Shown in pieces: positions 9,640 through 19,489 of a stretch of DNA of 34,984 bases; within the stretch, counting starts at the first letter, position 1, and each line of letters begins with the position of its first letter. The stretch is from Amphimedon queenslandica. Taxonomy: Eukaryota; Porifera; Demospongiae; Haplosclerida; Niphatidae. The translations under genes and the position numbers were made by a program. Location: NCBI RefSeq assembly GCF_000090795.2, contig NW_003546300.1, positions 60,722 through 95,705 on the forward strand. The letters are read 5' to 3'. Below the pieces are notes generated by a model that made no database searches, was not told where the DNA came from, and was given only the letters and a program-made list of their open reading frames with translations.

Positions 9640-10400
9640 TCTTGTACAGTATCATTACTGTAGTACCCTCTGGTACTCTCTCTTGTGCTGATAAATTAAC
9701 ACTCTCTTGTTCTCTCCCTCCTCTCTTTCTCCCTCACTTGTAAAGCCACAATCATGATAAGTTACACGTACAACTATTCACAATAATACACTCTTCTTCT
9801 TACACAGTATCATTACTCTAGTACCCTCTATTACTCTCTCTTGTGGTGGTAAATTAACACTCTTGCTTCCTTCCTCCTCACTATCTCCCTCACTCATAAA
9901 GCCGCAATTGTGGTAAGTTACACGTACAACTATATACAATAATACACCATTCTTTTTATACAGTATCACTACTCTAGTACACTATGGTACTCTCTTATGG
10001 TGGTACATTAACACTCTTTTACTCTCTCACTTGTCACTATCTCCCTCACTCATAAGCCACAATCACGGTATGTTACACATACAACTATAAACCATAATAC
10101 ACTATTTGTCTTATACAGTATCATTATCTAGTACCCTCTGGTGCTCTCTCTGATGGTGGTACATTAACACTCTCTTGCAATTTCTATCTCCCTCACTTAT
10201 AAAGCCACAATCATGGTAAGTTACACGTACAATTATACACAATGATAAAGTATTCGTCTTATACAGTATCATCACTCTAGTACCCTAAGGTACTCTCCCT
10301 CATGGTGGTTCATTAACACTCTCTCGCTCTCTCCCTCTTCACGCAATATCTCCCTCACTCACTGTTTCCCTTATTCCCTCAATTACTGGTCGCACACACT
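9640..10400. repeat. tandem repeat, five diverged copies of about 155 bp
   Basis: The marker cagtatcattactctagtac recurs with small changes at 9647, 9805, 9961, 10116 and 10264, giving spacings of 158, 156, 155 and 148. Each unit continues with a pyrimidine-rich stretch (ctctcttg, ctccctcactca) and the block aagccacaatcatggtaag. No ORF spans the units. This is a minisatellite or satellite-like array, not CRISPR, because the units are contiguous and diverged. Confidence 0.85.
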
Positions 10401-10829
10401 GTCATAGTAAGCTAACTACACACAGTACTATTCTCGGCTAGCACTCTCTCACACTTACCTTATAACTCTTCCTGAACGTTCTTGTATCTTTATGTTTGTT
10501 GCTTTACTTCTGTTCTATTCTAGGTCTTTTAATCATTATAATGTCATTTCCCTAGAGTGAAGCCAATAACAATAACAATTGCACACATTCGTGTTTTCAA
10601 TATAATAAGAATTTTGTGTCAAGTTGCTACAAGCTTATTGCTTGCTTTCACAGAGTTGCTGGAGCTAACATAGAGCTACCAAAAGGGTTGGCGTCGCTAT
10701 GACTTATGACAGGCTCGCTCCACCTACTACAGGATTGATCTAGCAAACAAAGGGTCTGTACAGCTAATACATTGTCTGTAGAGCTAACAAAAAGTGGCTC
10801 GAGCAAACAAACAGTTGTTTGAGCAGGAA
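10401..10829. other. no gene recognised; probable 5' flank of the hAT element
   Basis: This is AT-rich DNA followed by short repeated blocks (gagctaac, gagcaaacaa) at 10660-10830. No terminal inverted repeat could be paired with the far side of the hAT block. Confidence 0.4.
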
Positions 10830-12624
10830 AGCAACTCACACTGTATGAAAGTGAAGTCAGAGTTAAGGCCAAAGAAAGAGAAGCTGAATCAGCTGCTCAT
10901 GACTTTACACGAGCTCTGCCTAATTCTGGAGTGCCACTCAATAAAGCTGATGGCTACTTAGGAAAGCTCTTTAGGAAATATTGTCCTGCTGGAAGGACTA
11001 TGCCTGGTAGTCGACAGCTATTTCGAAAACACCTTCCTGAAGTTTATCATCAGCAGATGGCCGTTATTAAAGAGAAGACAGCTGCTGTTAAAGTCAGTGT
11101 AATATTAGATGAGTCACCAGATGTAGTTGGTAGGTCAGCAATCAACACTCATTTCATTCTATGATTCTACAACCAACCAAAAACTGGTGCTACTGATTGA
11201 TACATCTATAGNNNNNNNNNNNNNNNNNNNNNNNNNNNNNNNNNNNNNNNNNNNNNNNNNNNNNNNNNNNNNNNNNNNNNNNNNNNNNNNNNNNNNNNNN
11301 NNNNNNNNNNNNNNNNNNNNNNNNNNNNNNNNNNNNNNNNNNNNNNNNNNNNNNNNNNNNNNNNNNNNNNNNNNNNNNNNNNNNNNNNNNNNNNNNNNNN
11401 NNNNNNNNNNNNNNNNNNNNNNNNNNNNNNNNNNNNNNNNNNNNNNNNNNNNNNNNNNNNNNNNNNNNNNNNNNNNNNNNNNNNNNNNNNNNNNNNNNNN
11501 NNNNNNNNNNNNNNNNNNNNNNNNNNNNNNNNNNNNNNNNNNNNNNNNNNNNNNNNNNNNNNNNNNNNNNNNNNNNNNNNNNNNNNNNNNNNNNNNNNNN
11601 NNNNNNNNNNNNNNNNNNNNNNNNNNNNNNNNNNNNNNNNNNNNNNNNNNNNNNNNNNNNNNNNNNNNNNNNNNNNNNNNNNNNNNNNNNNNNNNNNNNN
11701 NNNNNNNNNNNNNNNNNNNNNNNNNNNNNNNNNNNNNNNNNNNNNNNNNNNNNNNNNNNNNNNNNNNNNNNNNNNNNNNNNNNNNNNNNNNNNNNNNNNN
11801 NNNNNNNNNNNNNNNNNNNNNNNNNNNNNNNNNNNNNNNNNNNNNNNNNNNNNNNNNNNNNNNNNNNNNNNNNNNNNNNNNNNNNNNNNNNNNNNNNNNN
11901 NNNNNNNNNNNNNNNNNNNNNNNNNNNNNNNNNNNNNNNNNNNNNNNNNNNNNNNNNNNNNNNNNNNNNNNNNNNNNNNNNNNNNNNNNNNNNNNNNNNN
12001 NNNNNNNNNNNNNNNNNNNNNNNNNNNNNNNNNNNNNNNNNNNNNNNNNNNNNNNNNNNNNNNNNNNNNNNNNNNNNNNNNNNNNNNNNNNNNNNNNNNN
12101 NNNNNNNNNNNNNNNNNNNNNNNNNNNNNNNNNNNNNNNNNNNNNNNNNNNNNNNNCTTCTTTTTGGAAGGCTCTTTTCGATAAATGGACTGACACAACT
12201 CAGAGAAATATAGAAAATGATGTGTTACACTTGTGGCAGGGTGCAAAGGTGTTGGATCCATTCCTAAAAATGTCACTATCAAATAACTTCGAAGGTTACT
12301 CAAAGATGGTTTTCACTCGTAGCTAGTATTACTCCTGATCTTCAGAAAGAATTTGAATATTACTTCTCAGAGCCAGTGCCGACTAACCCAGAAATAAAGA
12401 TCATGGACTACAGGAAAGAAAAGAAAATTCTCTATCCTAATCTATATGATGCTGCTGTTCAACTTCTGAGTATCAGTACAGGTAGCTGTGATGTGGAACG
12501 TTCGTTTAGTTTAATGAGAAATGTACAACAGCCGAATCAATCATGTATGAGTGAAAAGACATTATGTATGGAGTTAACTATTTATTATAACAAAGACCTG
12601 GACCAATCATTTGATTTTTTGTAA
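10830..12624 (+). pseudogene. hAT-superfamily transposase, interrupted by an assembly gap
   Basis: Before the gap: SEVRVKAKEREAES, VPLNKADGYLGKLFRKYCP, GSRQLFRKHLPEVYHQQMAV, then VSVILDESPDVVGRSAINTH with the first catalytic Asp in ILDES, then YDSTTNQKLVLLIDTSI. After the gap: FWKALFDKWTDTTQ, LHLWQGAKVLDPF, and the C-terminal dimerisation region LYDAAVQLLSISTGSCDVER, SFSLMRN, ending at 12624. This order fits hAT transposases, cut-and-paste enzymes giving 8-bp target duplications. Frame changes near 11160 and near 12320 and a stop at 12324-12326 make it non-functional, unless they are sequencing errors next to the gap. The middle, probably including the second catalytic Asp, is unread. Confidence 0.82.
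11212..12156. other. assembly gap (945 N)
   Basis: All positions are N. Long ORFs spanning it on either strand are artefacts. It lies inside the hAT transposase, and its true length is unknown. Confidence 0.99.
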
Positions 12625-12758
12625 AATTGTAATGGTTACTTGCCCGAAGAGGGTCTTTTTCTATTAGGTTTAACCCGATTATGCATGAAATTGCTTGTTT
12701 CACAGTAATGCCCGATTTTGACACCCCCAAATTAGGTTTTTAGTTCTACCCGAAAAAG

Positions 12759-15306
12759 TCAAGGCCTATGTAAAAATAAACTTAATTCTCCATTTATCTC
12801 AGCTACGGCTACCACATGAGAACAGAGACTAAAACTTTTAAACATAACACATTTATCATCACAATAGTAGAGTTGGCTCTTACTGTCAGAAGTCACAAGG
12901 TGTGGCTGAGGTGAAGAAGAATTTTGACAACACAGGTTTTCTTATTCGTAACCCAAAAAACTTCCAAGACATCTTCCTTTTTCAAATTCTGGATTTTTGC
13001 TCCTTTTTTGCAAAGAAGATTCAGAAATAGATTCAAGATATACATCATCAACAAGAACAGAAATTTAAGTTGATAAGGTGAGAGAACCTGACATGGAAGC
13101 ACCAATATTAGCATTACTCTCCAATGGACAATGATATACTTTCCTCATATGCAATTTCCTTGCATCATGGGTCATTGAAAACCATTGTGAATCTGGAACT
13201 TTTAAATGATTATACGGACGCAAGAAATGCCACTCTCCACGGCCAATGACAGTTTTGTCAAGCTCCAATCCATGTCTAAGTACAATAACCTTTAAGTGCT
13301 CAATTAACACTGGAATCTTAGTTTGCTTTCAATGAACTTATTGCTTAATAACATCGTTAAAAGATTCGCTAGCATTGCTGGTGAAGTGCTGTGTACTGTC
13401 CAAGCCAGCTTGTTCCCTTATATCTAGCAGAACACATTGTGTGATGTCTTTAACTATATACTTGGAAAACCAATAATACAACTGGACAGTCAACACAAGA
13501 GAAACATAACTCCTTTCTAAATTGATCCACCAGTCTCTGAGCCTCCTTAAAGCAGATAAAAAATAGCTTGGCATTTATTAGGCCTGCTTCAAAATGATCC
13601 CCTCTTTGGATACCAAAAATATGACACAGAACTACTTTACATTGCCCTTGAGGAAATCCTATCCATCGTAGCTTAACTTTTATATTTCGACGAAGGTGAT
13701 TGATAGAACTCAAATGAATAGCTTTAGGAAAACATATGACATGGTTTAATGAGCTTAGGTTTTCCATCAATTCCAAAGCATTTTAGATTTGTCAAAAGTG
13801 GATTGAGGGGAATAAGTGTGAAAGCAAAGTAATGAAAAGGTCAAAATGTAAAAGTCTTACTTTGATGTACTAACATAAGGCAAAGCATGACTGAATGACT
13901 ATGATGACTTGTTGTAACCATGAGGTTATTGAAAGTGATTAGTGTGATGTAGAAGGATCCTAAATTATAAGTTGGATCCACAGAAAGAACACATGGAGTA
14001 CAACCAGTACAAAAACTCTCAAGATCCATAAGCAGCTGGTGTGTGGCCTATACATACATTGGCTCAGGAGCTGCTCCAACTGAAAAAATAAAGGCAGTGC
14101 TAGCATTCTCTTGCTTGCAGGTAGTCATGATATGAGCTAAAGTATCATTTCGAAAAATAGCACAAGCCCCACTTTCCTGCTTTATTTTCTCAGCAGTCTT
14201 GAAGTTATAAATTTGCCTTTGAATACGTGGTAAATCACAACTTGATTGTGCCTGCATTACTCCACCTAACTTGTTTTCAATGGCTTTCAAGACTTTAACT
14301 GGACGTTTGTTATACAATGCTTCTTTCTTTATCATGTTAATAGTGCTAGGTTCAACCCTCTTAAATGCACCTTCTCTACGTTTTGAATTTTCATGTTGTG
14401 GAACATCTATTGAGTGCACTGTGTGATCAAAACTATATTGGAGAAATGCCAAATCCTGGACTTCACCTCCATAATCTATAGAAGGAAAGAGTAATAATAA
14501 TAATAGTAGAACAATTTCAACATAAATACTTATGATGAACAACAGTAACTATTCTTTTAAAATCTGGAGATGAGCTATGACAATAGTAGGTTCTCATCTT
14601 GTAATGATTATGGTGATGGCCAGCCTTACGTCTATGAAAGAGTGTTGTATCTACCTTTGTCACCTTACTAACACAAGCCTCAGGATAGCCTTTGCGTATC
14701 CACACACCATTTTCATCGACACATTGTTTATAATTAACTGGTTGCTTTAAGCACCACTTTTTTGGTGGTACTGAATCAGTAAGCAATATCTGAGCCAGTT
14801 TTACAAGGCTATAATGGTCATTTGCATGATTCCATTGGTAATCTGGCAAACATGTGTCATTATCATAAAACTCTCCCGTAATTGAACATAACCATGACTG
14901 AATTAAAGAACACTGACAGACATACTTATTAACAATATCAGCAATCAAAACATCACAATTAGTAATGTGACAATCACTATCAGAGTCTTGTAAAGACAAA
15001 CCTGATTATTAATATTTAGAATCCCTATATACCAGCAAACATTTAATTCTGTAATATCACCATGGCTTACTAAACTTTTCAAATTTGAAATTTTATGTAG
15101 ACTCTACCTGCAAAATAACTACTGAGGCACTACTACAAAAAGGCATGTCACATAGTGAGACTGCAGTAGACCAAGGCTTACCTCCCATCTTTAAATTCTG
15201 GTACAGAGACTTCTCTAAGCTCAAAATCTATTTCAGGCTCAGAATCTCCCTCTGAATTCATAGTTAGATCTATAACAACCACGGTAGCGTGACCGTGGCT
15301 TTCCAT
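12759..15306 (-). pseudogene. MULE-like transposase with C-terminal SWIM-type zinc finger, decayed
   Basis: Minus strand. A first exon from ATG 15306 (MESHGHATVVV…) ends at a GTAAGC donor near 15182. Then come SDSDCHITNCDVLIADIVNK and a Cys/His-rich block FHRRKAGHHHNHYKMRTYYC (14640-14580). After a 46-nt intron follow VEPSTINMIKKEALYN and ENKLGGVMQAQSSC. A catalytic-like Asp sits in LSVDPTYNLGSFYITL (13990-13940), a second in CFGIDGKP (13765-13740), then HLRRNIKVKL and a Glu in HFTSNASESFNDVIKQ (13385-13338). Later: VIGRGEWHFL, SQWFSMTHDARKLH, and a CDDKCVMFKSFSLCSHVVAV zinc finger (12845-12785) of CxxxC-CxH form. The D-D-E order plus SWIM-like finger matches Mutator-like transposases. Stops (TAG before ATHQLLMDLE) and several frame changes inactivate it. 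Confidence 0.7.
14476..14521 (-). other. predicted 46-nt intron in the MULE-like relic
   Basis: A GTTGAA donor and a CCTTCTATAG acceptor, with a pyrimidine-rich tract, join VHHKYL to YYGGEVQDLA in phase 1. Confidence 0.5.
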
Positions 15307-16249
15307 TTCTCAACTTACAGTTCCATATGATGAGTACTTCCATATACTCTAAACTAATTCTTCATTTCCGTCTTTCTCCGTTTCTTACTTCTTAATTTCC
15401 AATTCCTGCTTTTATAACTACCCATCAAAGAGAAGCCTTCACCAAGCAGAAGGCCATTTTTCAAAACCACGTGACACGGAAGTATACGGATACTGCTAAT
15501 ATAATCTTTATGATGCTTTTTCTCAAATAATTAAACCCCCTTTCACTTTGAGGGGATGTAACTTAGCAACCACAAGGTGAATTGGGGTCAAACCTTTACC
15601 TAAGGGGCAAGCTATACTTGCTTGAAAACGTGGTATATAACTCTAAATTTTGATTTTTTGGGCCATAAGGGCCCCTTGTCCGTTATGATCACATTTCATG
15701 TATTGGATTACCAAGGCAATGACTGACTATGTCTGATAACATGTTTTTAGTGACGCACACCATGTCAGAAATAGTGTTTTTCATAAAACAATCACTAGAG
15801 ACTGACCGTTGTTCTAAAAAGAGGAAATTTTCATTATTGTAAAAAATTTATACACTGGTTACCTTCTGACAGGGACTTAATGAATGGGAGTGCCTCATCA
15901 GCATCACATCCTCCATTAATAAGTTACTGAAATTTAACATCAGTAGAAAATGTTATTTAGATAGATAAAAATCATCTGCGACACACACAAGGATAGATGA
16001 GCCCAGTTAATATAGGTCCTCCCTCTGAAGCATTGCAGCTTCTCCTTTGCTTTGTTGAACTCTTCCTGGTTGCTCAACACACTTCTCTGCCTAACTAACC
16101 AGCTGAACATAGTCGACATTTATGTGCAATAGCAGGTCGGTACAATACAGACTCTTAAGGTTACAGTGATCATGATATTGATGGAATGAGTCTCAAATCT
16201 GTCATTACATTTCTTCATTTTCTGGTAAGTTGCTGCATATTGACTCAGG
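15307..16249. other. no gene recognised; one MITE-like terminus at 15662-15694
   Basis: Most of this stretch is unassigned. At 15662-15694, gccataagg then ttgtccgttatgatcacat resembles the right end of the TA MITE at 22247-22490 (about 16 of 19 positions in the outer part). It may be a diverged terminus of the same family. The part from 16020 to 16249 may contain the decayed C-terminus of the P-loop protein to its right. Confidence 0.35.
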
Positions 16250-17720
16250 AGTCTTCATTCCTTTTTAGATTTTCTTACCCGCCCCTTGCTGTACAGATAT
16301 TTCAGCCAAATCATAGCCTTTAGTGAAGGATCATCAATTGCAAAGGGCAGTGTGCTACTTCTTGCCCTATCCAATATGAAGGAATTGGTAACGCTTTCGT
16401 AAATTGAATTGTGTCCATGCCCTGAGCACAATCAGAGTCAACAATAAGGTATCTTATAATACCCAGTTGTCATAAAGCTGTTTTTAAGCCCGTGCTTTTT
16501 CCTGTTTTGGATGGGTTGTAGGCAGCGACTATCAGACGAGATGTAAGGAAAGAAAAATTAAGCATTAGAATCATGCTTGACACTAGTATGCATGCTGCAT
16601 GGTAATTGTGTTGAAAAACATGTCTCATGACATCAAGAAGCCTGATTTACAAACAAAATGTACACCTAGCTCTTACCTATAGATCTATTGAATTCTGAAT
16701 TGATTTTCACTTGAGGTATTAAATCTAGCAATCTTTTTGATGGTGGAACACTCTCAGCCACTATACTATATCCCAACTGAGTTTGGCCCCAAAAAAACTG
16801 GAATAACTTTTTATAGAAATGTGGGATAAGGATGAAACTTTCACAATTTCTTAGTTGCCCAATGCCATCAGAGGATCTCTGGTGTTGGGCCTCTCAGCCA
16901 CTAGGAACCTGAAGAACCGGGTTCTCCCTATAAACCCATTGGCATACCAAAATGACGTTTCATGATAATTTGGCAACATCACAGTTTAAATAAGAACATG
17001 AGGTCAAGCGCCCAAACTGATAATTTTTCTTTTTAAAACCTAACAGAGCAAGATCTTTTGATGATGGTGGCCTTTATTAAGACTAGTTGACTCCAGCAGC
17101 TATTGTACTGCTTATCAGACGAAACAAAGCCCATTCAAGAGTGAAATACAGGCCAACCCTGCAGCTGTAAAATGTCGGCCATGCTACCATGAATATCATT
17201 ATAAGACGTCATCAGTGACGTATCCTACATTTTTCAAACTCCAAGCGGCTAGTGTCAAACTCAGTTGGGATATGGTATGTATCTGGTAACCACATGTACT
17301 CATGAGAATTGCCTGTTATTTGGTTACCCTCAATGTCGATTTTGATTTCTTCACTTACAGCTCACACTGCATTATTTGGTTGCTGCCCAATAAAGAAGGC
17401 TGCCTTTAAAATGGCAGTGTTGCAACACTGTTGTAAATTGAATGAACATTGCAAATTGGTGCTCATTTAAAGCTAGTTTTATTCCCCCACTACCAAAATT
17501 GGAGTTTAACTGACATAAATTTTGATTTGTAGTATGCTTCCTCCACTGTGAAGTAATATTTTCTACAATAAGTGTGTATGTATGCATACAATCTTTATTT
17601 ATGCCCAATCTTATTTACCTCTCTTCCAAGTTGACGGCCAACAGCCATATATCTTGTGTTGCTTCTAGCCTCTACAAAAGCGACCAATTTTATAGCAAAA
17701 TCACCTTTTGGTGTTGATGG
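16250..17720 (-). pseudogene. P-loop NTPase family relic (function unknown), split by a MITE
   Basis: Minus strand. Upstream block: VEARSNTRYMAVGRQLGRE (about 17690-17620), a possible GTAAAT donor, then ENITSQWRKHTTNQ, LNSNFGSGGIKLAL, NEHQFAMFIQFTTVLQHC and GSLLYW (to 17372). Downstream of the inserted MITE: LIVAAYNPSKTGKSTGLKTA (16540-16478) contains a Walker A-like GKST. Then VDSDCAQGMDTIQFTKAL and, after a frame change, RARSSTLPFAIDDPSLKAMI (16375-16320), in which IDD after small and hydrophobic residues looks like Walker B. I recall multicopy sponge proteins with this layout, of no assigned function. It could be a helicase or primase-like ATPase of a mobile element; that is inference. Stops and frame changes make this copy a pseudogene. 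Confidence 0.5.
16763..17278. mobile_element. MITE with 23-bp terminal inverted repeats
   Basis: The left end atactatatcccaactgag followed by tttg (16763-16785) matches the reverse complement of 17256-17278 with one mismatch. The interior has no ORF. It sits between the two coding blocks of the P-loop relic, so it inserted into that sequence or into one of its introns. The transposase family behind it is unknown. Confidence 0.75.
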
Positions 17721-18150
17721 AGGGCTGCTAGATCTTGTGTTACTGCATATGCATATGCTTGGGTTCTCCCAGTCAATTACAAAATGAGTCTAGCATGTGA
17801 TAGAAAAACTCCTGATTATGTATACATTTTCACTTGTAATGAATGGGTAAACTCAATGCATACACATATCAGCTTAAACAAAGTATAACTATAATTATTT
17901 ACATCTACTCATTGTCCTTTTTTCTCTGTTTCTCGTTCCAATTCACTGGCTTGACAGATTTATTTGGTACTAATTTTAATTACTTTTATTAGTTGGTCAT
18001 GTTTCAAAAAATCATTTACATGTAAAATCCCATCTATATTAATTTTACTACATAAAATTACAATGCTTACATTTGAACCAGCACTGCAGCTTTTAGGAGA
18101 ACTAACTGGTTGTGATGGTGTATTCATACCAGTACAGCAACTATATTATG
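17721..18150. other. no gene recognised
   Basis: AT-rich DNA. An open block at 18063-18176 on the plus strand (LLGELTGCDGVFIPVQQLYY) looks protein-like but matches nothing I can name and leads directly into the repeat field. Confidence 0.35.
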
Positions 18151-18760
18151 GACGAGATAGTGCGGTAATGAACTAGCCTCTGAAGTGTGGGTCAAGAAAC
18201 CAGAGCTCTTTGAGATGTCCAGAACGGCAAGCTGTCAGCGAAGAACAATGTGGCAATCCAGCTAGCAGCCGGATTAGGCTACAGCAGGGTTACAACAAGG
18301 AGCACAGCAACTACAATAGTACGAAAGAGATAGTGCTGTAACGAGTAGCGGCAGCTATAAGAAATAAGAGTGCAGCAATCCAGCTATAGTAGCACGCTAA
18401 CAAGGAGGCAGCTGCAGGAATACAGAAACTAGAAGAGATAGATAGTGCTGTAACAAGCAGTGGCAGTTACAGTAGCTGGTAAACAGCAGAAGCAGACTGG
18501 AGAGCTCTTGAAGTTGACGAAACGAACTATGAGCAGACTGAGTGCAGCAATCCAGCCAGCAGTGGGATTACAAGGAGGGGTACAGTAACTACAAAAGAGA
18601 CCATGGTTCTGTAACGAGCAGTGGCAGCTAGAGTGTGGGTCTTGCTTATTGAGGATCCTGTAACACAGCAGCGTATGATGGACTACAGTTGACTCTATTG
18701 CCGCAGCATTGGACCAGAGCTCTTTGAGAGCAGTCGAGAATACGAACAGTGAGCAACATG
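18150..18760. repeat. degenerate repeat field, 110-170 bp spacing
   Basis: Several blocks recur with changes. gatagtgctgtaacgagcag with tggcagc occurs near 18328, 18440 and 18605, and an early variant near 18150. gtgcagcaatccagc occurs near 18370 and 18541, with a shorter copy near 18254. accagagctctttgaga occurs near 18199 and 18713. gtgtgggtc occurs near 18186 and 18632. The order is partly shuffled, so this is a decayed tandem or compound repeat. The minus-strand ORF at 18429-18806 arises from it. Confidence 0.65.
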
Positions 18761-19320
18761 CAGACTTCAACAATTTATGTAATGCACAGCTAGCAGGCAG
18801 CTGCAATCAAATTTTTTTAGTCCAATGCATAAAATATGGCACGTTATTTGCAATGAAATTATATGAAATCACAATGGTATGTTAATAATTATTGAGTACA
18901 ATATGAAATGGAATAGATAAATAGATCTAGTGTTACAATACGAAATTAGAAGGCATACAAAAATGGAGAAAGGCTGAGGCAAAAAAGTTCATGTCAATGC
19001 CCATAGGTGTCTTTTCAAACAAAAAAGAAATGAAGCAATGCAACAACTAATACCTACACAGTGTGTAACAAAAATGATGATTAGGTAGTGAGCAATTTAC
19101 TTTGGTAGTTCGTCATGCAGTCAATGTGAGGACCTTTAAGCCTCCTAATGAGAGGGAGATGTCATAAACGAGGTAGAGACATATAGTTACCCTTAAAGTA
19201 CGTAGTGACTTGTGCCTGGCATAAGTCAACTGGAATGTGAGAAATTATTCCATCATCATAAGACAAAGATAAGGCTTTGATTAAAAAAGGGGAATACACA
19301 TGTACACAGCCAAATCACAG
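18761..19320. other. no gene recognised
   Basis: AT-rich DNA without ORFs or repeats that I can name. Confidence 0.5.
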
Positions 19321-19324
19321 GTGA

Positions 19325-19346
19325 TCATGCCTGATATCAGGCATGA
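19325..19346. repeat. 22-bp perfect palindrome
   Basis: The sequence around the GATATC centre, tcatgcctgat and its exact reverse complement, is a perfect 22-bp palindrome without a spacer. Related catgcctgat or caggcatgat pieces recur to about 19440. Confidence 0.9.
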
Positions 19347-19489
19347 ACCACTAATTTAGGACAATCAGTCCTGATACAATCATGGAGTCAGCCATGTACA
19401 GGCATGATTGGATCAGGCCAGACCAGCTCTCATGATTCAGCAATGATAGTCAACAGGGTTTCACCAGTACTGATATCTGGCTTAATTCA

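Noticed and set aside
11127-12326. Long ORFs of 345-399 codons on both strands
   Set aside because: Nearly all codons are N from the assembly gap. Only the flanking hAT pieces are real.
18429-18806. 125-codon minus-strand ORF
   Set aside because: It arises within the degenerate repeat field; its Cys/Leu-rich text reflects the repeats rather than a domain.
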